Positions 1 through 5,589 of a stretch of DNA of 13,374 nt are shown here, in pieces. The notes under the pieces were generated by a model. The model made no database searches. It was not told the origin of the DNA and saw nothing but the letters and a program-made list of their open reading frames with translations. Source of the DNA: Polynucleobacter meluiroseus (GTDB taxonomy: Bacteria; Pseudomonadota; Gammaproteobacteria; Burkholderiales; Burkholderiaceae). The DNA lies in the NCBI GenBank assembly GCA_943329505.2, contig CALQED020000008.1, positions 1 through 13,374 of the forward strand. Direction: 5' to 3'. Position 1 is the first letter of the stretch; every line of letters begins with the position of its first letter. The position numbers and the translations under genes are program-made.

Positions 1-916
1 ACCGCTTGGTGTCATCGTAATAGTAACCAGTTTCAGGATCAATACCTCGAACAGCTCCAATCATTTCGGAAGCAAACAAAATGTTGTCGACCGGGATTAC
101 CTTGGTCAGCAAGTCAATACCAGGCTGGTGATAAACACAAGTATCAAAATAAATATTCTTTAAAAGATGTTCACTCAGCAAAGGTTTTTTCATCTCCTGA
201 GCCAAACCTCTAAAGCGACCCCAATGGTATGGAACTGCGCCTCCGCCATGTGGAATTAAAAACTTTAAATCTGGAAACTCTTGAAATAAATCCGAAGTCA
301 AGCACTGCATAAATGCGGTGGTATCTGCATTCAAATAGTGTGCGCCCGTTGTATGAAAACAATCATTACAACTGGTGCTCACATGGATCATTGCTGGAAC
401 CTGATACTCCACCATCTTTTCGTAAATAGGGAACCAGTGTGGATCTGATAGAGGCGGCTCGCGCCAATAGCCGCCAGATGGATCGGGGTTGAGATTGACA
501 CCCACAAAACCATAGTCTTTGATGCACTTCTCTAATTCAGGGATGCAAGACTTTGGATCTACGCCGGGCGATTGTGGCAACATGGCCGCGCCCATAAATT
601 GATCTGGAAATAATGTGGAAATTCGATAACACAGTTCATTACAAATAGCGGCCCAGGTGGCAGAGGTATTGAAATCACCAATATGGTGTGCCATAAAGCT
701 AGCGCGGGGCGAGAAGATAGTGAGGTCAATGCCCCGTTCTTGCATTTTTGCAAGCTGATTGACTTCGATAGACTCTCGCAACTCATCATCACTAATCTTG
801 AGATCAGAAACTTTGGGCCCCAATTCAGGAGAATTGAGATTGGCAATTTGCTTGTTACGCCACTCCTCTAATGCCTTTGGGGCAGTTGTATAGTGGCCAT
901 GACAGTCAATAATCAT
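1..916 (-). CDS. ligJ: 4-oxalomesaconate hydratase LigJ (amidohydrolase superfamily), 3' end cut by window edge
   Basis: This enzyme hydrates 4-oxalomesaconate to 4-carboxy-4-hydroxy-2-oxoadipate in the protocatechuate 4,5-cleavage pathway, in the cytoplasm. Translation from the ATG at 914-916 gives 305 residues with no stop before the window edge. The LigJ family is about 340 residues, so roughly 35 C-terminal residues are missing. The start MIIDCHGHYTTAPKALEEW is the typical LigJ N-terminus. The zinc-site residues known for LigJ fall at the same numbers here: His6 and His8 in DCHGH, His178 in AMIHVS and Glu284 in FASEM; PHGGG at 222-226 is also present. The gene starts 27 bases after the binding-protein stop and is the last visible gene of the minus-strand operon. 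The ribosome binding site is weak: only a GGAAT-like stretch well upstream. Assignment to LigJ rather than a generic amidohydrolase is supported by the ligK-like gene in the same operon. Confidence 0.9.
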   Translation of the reverse strand, partial: MIIDCHGHYTTAPKALEEWRNKQIANLNSPELGPKVSDLKISDDELRESIEVNQLAKMQERGIDLTIFSPRASFMAHHIGDFNTSATWAAICNELCYRISTLFPDQFMGAAMLPQSPGVDPKSCIPELEKCIKDYGFVGVNLNPDPSGGYWREPPLSDPHWFPIYEKMVEYQVPAMIHVSTSCNDCFHTTGAHYLNADTTAFMQCLTSDLFQEFPDLKFLIPHGGGAVPYHWGRFRGLAQEMKKPLLSEHLLKNIYFDTCVYHQPGIDLLTKVIPVDNILFASEMIGAVRGIDPETGYYYDDTKR

Positions 917-943
917 TTATATAAACACATTCCGTTTTAGAAA

Positions 944-1741
944 TTACTTACTAGCAACACCACGCAAACCAGACCTACTAATAATAGAGGCCAACTCTCC
1001 TGATGCACTTAAGGATTGAACAAACTGATCCAAATACGGCTTCACGTTCGGGCGATCAATTGGTACACCTAAGGCCATACTCTCATAGCCAATCACCTCT
1101 GGCATCACTCTTGAGCCAGCAACCTGATCTGATAACTCAAACAGAATCCCTTTATTGCTCGAGAATGCATCAATCTTGCCCGAAGCCAGTTGCTCAACAG
1201 TCTCTTTTGTTGAACTCATCTTCACTAGTTTTGCCTTGCTTAATAGCTCAGCTACCTCCCCTTCAGAGCTACTACCAACACTAACCCCAATTTTGATGTC
1301 GGAATTATTTAACTCTGCGATGCTTTTAACCTTACTCTTTGGAGAAAGTAAAAATCCTTTTTCAAGCCTAATCACTGGCTCAGAAAACTGAATAAATTTG
1401 GCGCGTGCAGCAGTTGCATTAGTAAACACCAAATCAATTTTCTTTTCTTTAATTGCATCTAAGACATCAGCATTTCTAGGATAAACAATCGGCTGATAAG
1501 TAACATTCATCGCAAGGGCGAGTTGCTTGCCAAGTGCAAAGCCAATGCCTCGGTTATCAGTCAGGTTGCCATCGCCTAGATAAGATGTAGGTGATCCCTG
1601 ATATACCCCCACCCGCAATGATCCAGAGGGCGCTATCTCATTTTTTGATCCGGTAGCACAGGCTACTATCATCACCGCCATCAAACTAGCGGCTACATAA
1701 AGCCAAATTCGATCTAGATGAGTATTTATAAATTTCAACAT
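944..1741 (-). CDS. Family-3 extracellular solute-binding lipoprotein (SBP_bac_3)
   Basis: Predicted 265-residue binding protein of the family-3 (amino-acid/organic-acid ABC transporter) type. The N-terminus has a basic stretch, a hydrophobic segment at about 13-27 and a lipobox IVAC ending at Cys28, so it is probably a lipoprotein anchored by Cys28. The mature part begins with SGSLRVGVYQGSP, the usual first strand of the fold. FSEPV followed by SIAELNNSDIKIGVSVGSS is the typical hinge and second-lobe signature. It lies 18 bases after the preceding Bug gene and 27 bases before ligJ, so it is very likely cotranscribed. A GAGAAAG stretch lies just before the ATG. No ATP-binding or permease gene is seen nearby. 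The ligand cannot be read from the sequence; an aromatic or dicarboxylic acid is an inference from the neighbours. Confidence 0.85.
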   Translation of the reverse strand: MLKFINTHLDRIWLYVAASLMAVMIVACATGSKNEIAPSGSLRVGVYQGSPTSYLGDGNLTDNRGIGFALGKQLALAMNVTYQPIVYPRNADVLDAIKEKKIDLVFTNATAARAKFIQFSEPVIRLEKGFLLSPKSKVKSIAELNNSDIKIGVSVGSSSEGEVAELLSKAKLVKMSSTKETVEQLASGKIDAFSSNKGILFELSDQVAGSRVMPEVIGYESMALGVPIDRPNVKPYLDQFVQSLSASGELASIISRSGLRGVASK

Positions 1742-1759
1742 GTCTTTCTCTTTTTCTAT

Positions 1760-2725
1760 TTAATCAGGCTGAATATTGGCTTCGCGAACCATCTTTTCAT
1801 AACGCCTAGATTCAAATTTAATCAAATTGCCAAGTTGGGTCCTAGGGCCAGGAGTCACTTCACCGCCGGCTGAAGAAAGGCGCTCAATCATTTCCTTAGA
1901 AGCCAAAGACTTCTCGACTGCGCTATACAGTTTATTAGTAATCGCATTTGGTGTTTTTGCAGGCGCAATGAGACCATACCAAACAAATGCCTCAAAGCCA
2001 GGAAAACCACTTTCCGCAATGGTGGGTACTTCGGGAAATAATGGTGAACGCTTTGGGCTCATCACTGCCAAGATCTTCACTTTGCCAGCCTTTACCTGCG
2101 GTGCAATTTCAAGCATATTGGTAGCAACGAGATCAATCTGGCCACCAAGTAAATCAGTGATTGCAGCTGAGCCACCTTTATAGGGTACATGCTTTAGTGA
2201 GATCCCAGCAGCCTGCTCAAAAAATTTCACAGCCATATGAGGGGTTGCTCCATTTCCTGGTGAGCCAAAGGTGATATCGTCAGGCTTGGCTTTTGCGGCT
2301 TTCATCAGATCTGCTAAGTTAGCGTACTTTCCATTCACAGTAGTAGCCAACACCACCGGTACATTACCAATCAGCGCAATAGGTGTTACATCTGTCTCAG
2401 GATCAAATGGTTGTGGCTTATATAAGGATTTATTGGCCGCCAAAGCATTGGCCGCCAACATCAAAACGTAGCCATCAGAAGGACTGTCGATCAATAGTTT
2501 TGTGGCGATATTAGTACCGCCGCCAGGTTTATTTTCAACAATAATGGATTGCCCAAGTGTTTCGGCCATTCCCTTCGCCAAAGACCTTGCGATCAAGTCT
2601 ACCGCGCCTCCAGGGGCATAGCCGACAATAATCTTAATAGGCTTAGTGGGGTATTCTTGCGCAAATACATGACTACCGAGTAATGCACACACCATCAGGA
2701 TCAGAATTTTTTTGATACCACTCAT
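1760..2725 (-). CDS. Bug/TctC family tripartite tricarboxylate transporter substrate-binding protein (first copy from left)
   Basis: A 321-residue periplasmic binding protein of the Bug (Bordetella uptake gene) family, which delivers carboxylates to TctAB-type permeases. The signal peptide covers about residues 1-22, with likely cleavage after SHVFA. The mature start YPTKPIKIIVGYAPGGAVD is the classic Bug N-terminus. Other family signatures are FGSPGNGATPHMA, HVPYKGGSAAITDLLGGQID and the C-terminal region with RLSSAGGEVTPG. It is clearly related to, but not a recent copy of, the neighbouring Bug gene. TctA and TctB membrane subunits are absent from the window, as is common for Bug proteins, which are often encoded away from their permease. 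The start is preceded by a GGGG stretch about six bases from the ATG. An 86-base gap separates it from the upstream Bug gene and holds a possible internal promoter. Confidence 0.92.
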   Translation of the reverse strand: MSGIKKILILMVCALLGSHVFAQEYPTKPIKIIVGYAPGGAVDLIARSLAKGMAETLGQSIIVENKPGGGTNIATKLLIDSPSDGYVLMLAANALAANKSLYKPQPFDPETDVTPIALIGNVPVVLATTVNGKYANLADLMKAAKAKPDDITFGSPGNGATPHMAVKFFEQAAGISLKHVPYKGGSAAITDLLGGQIDLVATNMLEIAPQVKAGKVKILAVMSPKRSPLFPEVPTIAESGFPGFEAFVWYGLIAPAKTPNAITNKLYSAVEKSLASKEMIERLSSAGGEVTPGPRTQLGNLIKFESRRYEKMVREANIQPD

Positions 2726-2740
2726 TTTTTACCCCAATTA

Positions 2741-2770
2741 TTAATAATAAAAAATATTCATGTAAGTCAA
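2741..2770 (-). promoter_or_regulatory. Possible internal promoter before the downstream Bug gene
   Basis: On the minus strand TTGACT (2765-2770, one mismatch to the sigma-70 -35 box) is followed after 18 bases by TATTAA (2741-2746, four of six -10 matches). It sits in the 86-base gap between the two Bug genes and would give a very short leader before the ATG at 2725. The region is AT-rich, so chance matches are likely. Confidence 0.3.
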
Positions 2771-2811
2771 CACTTCAATGAACTTATTAGCTTATATAGC
2801 TAGATGCACCA

Positions 2812-3762
2812 TTACTCCTTTGGCGCCCCAGACATTTTGACAATACCCTCATAACGCTTAATTTCTGACTGAGAGAATCTAGTAAATTCCGCGACTGAGC
2901 CACCATCGACTTGAGCGCCAATCGATTGAAGGCTTCTCTTCACTTCAGGATCATTGAGCACCTTATTAAAAGCAGCATTGAGTTTTTCAGTAAGCTCTTT
3001 TGGCGCTCCCGCGGGTAACATCACACCATACCAAGCATTGGCAACCATAGGTATACCTGACTCTCTCATTGTGGGAACATTGGGTAATTCAGGAATACGC
3101 TTCTCAGAAGCGACACCCAAGGCTTTTAATTTACCGCCCTTAATATTATTTAAGGACCCAGTATCAAGCATCATATCGATATGTCCCGCCATTAAATCTA
3201 AGGCAGCAGGACCGCTCCCCTTATAAGGTACATGACGAATATCCAATCCGGTCACCGTCTTAAATTGTGCACCAGCTAAATGCTGAGATGCGCCAATACC
3301 AGCAGAACCATAAGTAAATTTCCCAGGATTTTGTTTGGCGTCATTCATCAAATCTTTGAGGCTATTCCATGGGGAAGCGCTAGGGACAACCATGATGTTA
3401 GGAATGGTACAAACCAAAACTACTGGGGTGAAATCCTTAGCTGCATCAAATCCTTGATTGGCAAATAAATGTGGTCCAGCAGCATTAGTAGAACTCGTTG
3501 CCATCAACATTGAATAGCCATCAGGTTTGTCTTGCAGGAAGGCCTGTGTTCCGATATTTCCGCCTGCACCGCCCTTGTTTTCAACAAAGACTGAGACGCC
3601 TAATTCTTTGGTCAGGGGTATAGCCAACAGTCGTGCAACCTGATCTGTTGCGCCGCCAGGAGGCCAAGGCACTAAAAACTTGATGGATTTATCGGGATAT
3701 GCTGCCATCACATTGAATGCAACGGCACTCAATATCACTACGAGAATTTTCTTGAATTTCAT
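2812..3762 (-). CDS. Bug/TctC family tripartite tricarboxylate transporter substrate-binding protein (second copy)
   Basis: A periplasmic carboxylate-binding protein of the Bug family, 316 residues from the ATG at 3760-3762. I prefer this start to the in-frame one 12 codons upstream (3798). It gives a normal signal peptide (MKFKKILVVILSAVAFNVMA, then AYPDKS), and the ATG overlaps the ligK stop as ATGA, a usual sign of translational coupling. Family signatures are VPWPPGGATDQVAR, FTYGSAGIGASQHLAG and HVPYKGSGPAALDLMAGHID, with RSLQSIGAQVDGG near the C-terminus. It directly follows the ligK-like gene, so its ligand may be an acid fed into this pathway, for example an aromatic or pyrone-type carboxylate. 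That is inference: Bug ligand specificity cannot be read by eye. No TctA or TctB permease gene is visible. Confidence 0.92.
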   Translation of the reverse strand: MKFKKILVVILSAVAFNVMAAYPDKSIKFLVPWPPGGATDQVARLLAIPLTKELGVSVFVENKGGAGGNIGTQAFLQDKPDGYSMLMATSSTNAAGPHLFANQGFDAAKDFTPVVLVCTIPNIMVVPSASPWNSLKDLMNDAKQNPGKFTYGSAGIGASQHLAGAQFKTVTGLDIRHVPYKGSGPAALDLMAGHIDMMLDTGSLNNIKGGKLKALGVASEKRIPELPNVPTMRESGIPMVANAWYGVMLPAGAPKELTEKLNAAFNKVLNDPEVKRSLQSIGAQVDGGSVAEFTRFSQSEIKRYEGIVKMSGAPKE

Positions 3763-4427
3763 AGTGCGCCTTTTTGCTTTAAAGCAGTATCTATCCAAGT
3801 AGCATCATACTGACCATCTAAGATGGATTGAATCGTTTTGCGCTCAGCCATTGCCTTTTCTTTTCCTAGCTTAGCCCCCAACAATGCATCAGCAGGAGAA
3901 AGAGCGATGATGCCATCACAATCACCTAATATCACGTCGCCCGGATTCACGATCATGCCACCAATACTAATGGGTACATTGACAGACCCAGGACCATCTT
4001 TCAATGGGCCACGCATATTCACGCCACGAGCCCAACAGGGGAATTGATGCTTTTCAAAAGTATCAGCATCACGAATAGCACCATCAAATACACAACCGAT
4101 AGCACCTTTCATTTTTGCGACTGTCATCATGATTTCGCCAAAAAGTGCTCTAGAAACATCGCCGCCGCCGTCAACCACTAAAACATCACCTGGTTGAAGA
4201 ATTTGCAGCGCTTTATGGATCAATAGATTATCGCCAGTACGCACACTAACAGTCACTGCATTGCCGCAGACCGATATAGAAGATTTATTTATGGGCAGGA
4301 TACCGATCGCGCCGACTCTTCTACCCAATGAATCACTCACCACAGAGGTAGCCAAACCTGTCAAAGCCTCAATACCCTCTTTAAAGGCCTCTTTGCGGGG
4401 ATGAATGTCGATTCCTGTGGCGTTCAT
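3759..4427 (-). CDS. ligK: RraA-fold aldolase, probably 4-carboxy-4-hydroxy-2-oxoadipate aldolase (LigK/ProA/GalC type)
   Basis: Predicted class II, metal-dependent aldolase that splits 4-carboxy-4-hydroxy-2-oxoadipate into pyruvate and oxaloacetate, the step after LigJ; many homologues also decarboxylate oxaloacetate. The protein is 222 residues from the ATG at 4425-4427. RraA-fold features are VVSDSLGR near residue 30, the glycine-rich LVVDGGGD (83-90), G97-E98, the Arg119-Asp120 pair in GAIRDAD, and the C-terminal NPGDVILGDCDG (161-172). The Arg-Asp pair is the catalytic and metal-binding signature of this aldolase group and is also kept in RNase E inhibitor RraA. The ligJ gene in the same operon makes the aldolase role far more likely than RraA. 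An in-frame start at 4499 would add 24 residues unlike the family and has no ribosome site; the chosen start has AGGAG five bases upstream. Its stop overlaps the next ATG by four bases. Confidence 0.87.
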   Translation of the reverse strand: MNATGIDIHPRKEAFKEGIEALTGLATSVVSDSLGRRVGAIGILPINKSSISVCGNAVTVSVRTGDNLLIHKALQILQPGDVLVVDGGGDVSRALFGEIMMTVAKMKGAIGCVFDGAIRDADTFEKHQFPCWARGVNMRGPLKDGPGSVNVPISIGGMIVNPGDVILGDCDGIIALSPADALLGAKLGKEKAMAERKTIQSILDGQYDATWIDTALKQKGAL

Positions 4428-4432
4428 GAAGT

Positions 4433-4437
4433 CTCCT
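4433..4437 (-). promoter_or_regulatory. Ribosome binding site of ligK
   Basis: AGGAG on the minus strand, five bases before the ATG at 4427. It decides the start in favour of 4427 over the longer in-frame start at 4499. Confidence 0.8.
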
Positions 4438-4448
4438 AAATTTTTGAT

Positions 4449-4489
4449 GTTACAAGTTCGATGTAAAGTTCTAGCTTGATTAATATCAA
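4449..4489 (-). promoter_or_regulatory. FNR/ANR-type box and class II-like promoter of the ligK operon
   Basis: TTGATTAATATCAA at 4476-4489 is a perfect match to the FNR/ANR consensus TTGAT-N4-ATCAA. Its centre is 4482.5. A plausible -10 box on the minus strand, TGTAAC at 4449-4454 (four of six), would place transcription start near 4441-4442. The palindrome would then be centred about 41 bases upstream, the usual distance for class II FNR-family activators. The leader would be about 15 bases and would carry the AGGAG site. The spacing agreement is my own reading; the -10 box is weak. Confidence 0.5.
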
Positions 4490-4507
4490 TATATCCCATA
4501 AAAGTTC
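4454..4507 (+). repeat. Three AAGTTC direct repeats in the ligK leader
   Basis: AAGTTC occurs at 4454-4459, 4466-4471 and 4502-4507. The offsets are 12 and 36 bases, all multiples of 12, and the last copy overlaps the GTTCAA palindrome. The set could be half-sites for a regulator, but a 6-base word in AT-rich DNA may recur by chance. Confidence 0.3.
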
Positions 4508-4519
4508 AATTTTTTGAAC
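4504..4519. promoter_or_regulatory. Palindrome in the divergent leader, candidate operator
   Basis: GTTCAA-TTTT-TTGAAC is a perfect 6-base inverted repeat with a 4-base centre. It lies between ligK (minus) and the small plus-strand gene, about 15 bases upstream of the FNR-like box. It is not followed by a T-run that would make it a clear terminator in either direction. It may bind a pathway regulator; the regulator family cannot be told. Confidence 0.4.
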
Positions 4520-4620
4520 CTACAGAAACTATTATGAAGCTAGCGAAGATCACAAGCCAAACCACCCATCGGCTAATCACTTTTAACCATCCTGCACTTA
4601 TTTGAGATGATGTCTACGTG

Positions 4621-4992
4621 ATGAAAGAATTGAATAAAGATCAGTTACTCGAGCTTGCAGAGCCGCTCAAGAAAAATAGTGCTTGTCCAGACTGCTCATC
4701 CCTTGCTTGTGAAGGCTGGGAATCGGTACCCAGTTCTTTTAATCTCAATCAATTGCAAGTTTTAGGGACTCTGAGAATTGAAGGTGCAGACGAATATTGG
4801 GAGGAATATCATCCGAATGGAACGAATATTTGGTCTGAAGATGCCCCAATCTCTCTCCAGCATCACCCCTACAATCGATCCAATGTCTGTGAATGCATCA
4901 GTTGCAAGAGAAAATTTCTTCGCTATACAGAATATGGTGGCTATTACGTAGATGAACGTATTAGGGAATTAAATTTCCAATTGATTATTTAA
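4621..4992 (+). CDS. Hypothetical cysteine-rich protein, possible zinc-binding domain
   Basis: I do not recognise a named family. The protein is 123 residues from the ATG at 4621; a GTG immediately before it is an alternative start. There is no strong ribosome site, only GAG about 14 bases upstream. Six cysteines form two groups: Cys22 and Cys25 in CPDC with Cys30, and Cys90, Cys92 and Cys95 in CECISC. Two CxxC pairs about 65 residues apart suggest a four-cysteine metal site, most likely zinc. The C-terminus RKFLRYTEYGGYYVDERIREL is soluble in character, and there is no signal peptide or membrane segment. It is transcribed away from the ligK operon and toward the isc operon, and is alone on its strand. 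The CxxC pairs, codon pattern and length suggest a genuine gene; its function is unknown. Confidence 0.75.
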   Translation: MKELNKDQLLELAEPLKKNSACPDCSSLACEGWESVPSSFNLNQLQVLGTLRIEGADEYWEEYHPNGTNIWSEDAPISLQHHPYNRSNVCECISCKRKFLRYTEYGGYYVDERIRELNFQLII

Positions 4993-5060
4993 TCCATTGG
5001 AACTATTACTGTCGAGACTACCTGGTCTTATCCTTACGAAATTTTTCCTTTTTCCCAAAA

Positions 5061-5085
5061 GAAAAAGCCATCCCGAAGGATGGCT
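5061..5085 (-). terminator. Intrinsic terminator of the isc operon
   Basis: On the minus strand AGCCATCC and GGATGGCT form a perfect 8-base stem (5066-5085) closed by the very stable loop C(UUCG)G, followed at once by TTTTTC (5061-5066). It lies about 120 bases after the fdx stop and is oriented for the isc operon. In the plus direction the hairpin is followed by GAAAATAAG, so it is not a good terminator for the hypothetical gene. Confidence 0.9.
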
Positions 5086-5188
5086 GAAAATAAGTCTATG
5101 GAGGTACTACCTAAAGAATGAACTACAGCTTCATATTAAGTGCCCACGTCATTCGCTTTGAGTCTTCATGCTTAAATATTGAGCCTAA

Positions 5189-5205
5189 TGCACTCTTATA
5201 GTGCA
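5189..5205. repeat. Small inverted repeat just after the fdx stop
   Basis: TGCACT-CTTAT-AGTGCA is a 6-base inverted repeat ending two bases from the fdx stop codon. It has no T-run on the minus side, so it is not itself a convincing terminator. It could be a 3' stabilising hairpin of the isc transcript. Confidence 0.35.
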
Positions 5206-5206
5206 A

Positions 5207-5545
5207 TTAATGATTCTCTTTGGCGTGATTAATCGAGTATTTGGGTATTTCAATGACCAAATCTTCTCTAGCAACAATTGCTTGGCAAGATAAACGCGAC
5301 TGAGAATTCAGACCCCAAGCGCGATCGAGCATATCTTCCTCGTTTTCATCCGGAGGATTAAGGCTATTAAAACCTTCTTTCACAATCACGTGGCAGGTAG
5401 TGCAGGCACAAACCATATCGCACGCATGTTCTATTGGAATGTCATTTTCAAGCAAGGCTTCACAAATCGATGTACCTGGAGCAACTTCAACGACCGCACC
5501 ATCAGGGCAATATTCACTATGGGGAAGAACAACGATTTGAGTCAT
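5207..5545 (-). CDS. fdx: ISC-type [2Fe-2S] ferredoxin
   Basis: The electron carrier of the ISC iron-sulfur assembly machinery, 112 residues, the normal length for adrenodoxin-like Fdx. The four cluster ligands fall at Cys42, Cys48, Cys51 (ACDMVCACTTC) and Cys87 (SRLSCQ), the same numbers as in Escherichia coli Fdx. The conserved non-ligand Cys46 is also kept. The acidic stretch NPPDENEEDMLDRAWGL is the usual interaction surface for IscS and reductase. It is the last gene of the operon, 44 bases after hscA, and its ribosome site is weak. No iscX gene follows: the 120 bases before the terminator are too short for the usual protein of about 66 residues. Confidence 0.97.
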   Translation of the reverse strand: MTQIVVLPHSEYCPDGAVVEVAPGTSICEALLENDIPIEHACDMVCACTTCHVIVKEGFNSLNPPDENEEDMLDRAWGLNSQSRLSCQAIVAREDLVIEIPKYSINHAKENH

Positions 5546-5589
5546 GATATTTTTTACTTAGGTTCTATGTATTTTTAGGTACGGTGTTT

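Noticed and set aside
559..846. Minus-strand open frame overlapping ligJ in another frame, and a similar plus-strand frame at 683-871
   Set aside because: The translations have no domain character and lie inside the clearly coding ligJ frame.
2788..2802. TAGCT-TATAT-AGCTA inverted repeat between the Bug genes
   Set aside because: Five-base arms in AT-rich DNA with no T-run; not distinguishable from chance.
3763..3798. Longer start for the second Bug protein at 3798
   Set aside because: It would put a charged stretch before the signal peptide and overlap ligK by 40 bases. The ATG at 3762 gives a normal signal peptide and an ATGA overlap.
4428..4499. In-frame extension of the LigK-like protein to a start at 4499
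   Set aside because: The 24 added residues do not resemble the family, no ribosome site precedes 4499, and the stretch contains the FNR-like box and likely promoter. The ATG at 4427 has AGGAG at ideal spacing.
5018..5060. Terminator for the small plus-strand gene
   Set aside because: A weak stem of four to five pairs (AGAC with GTCT) is present before T-rich sequence, but the T-run is broken and too far from the stem to call.
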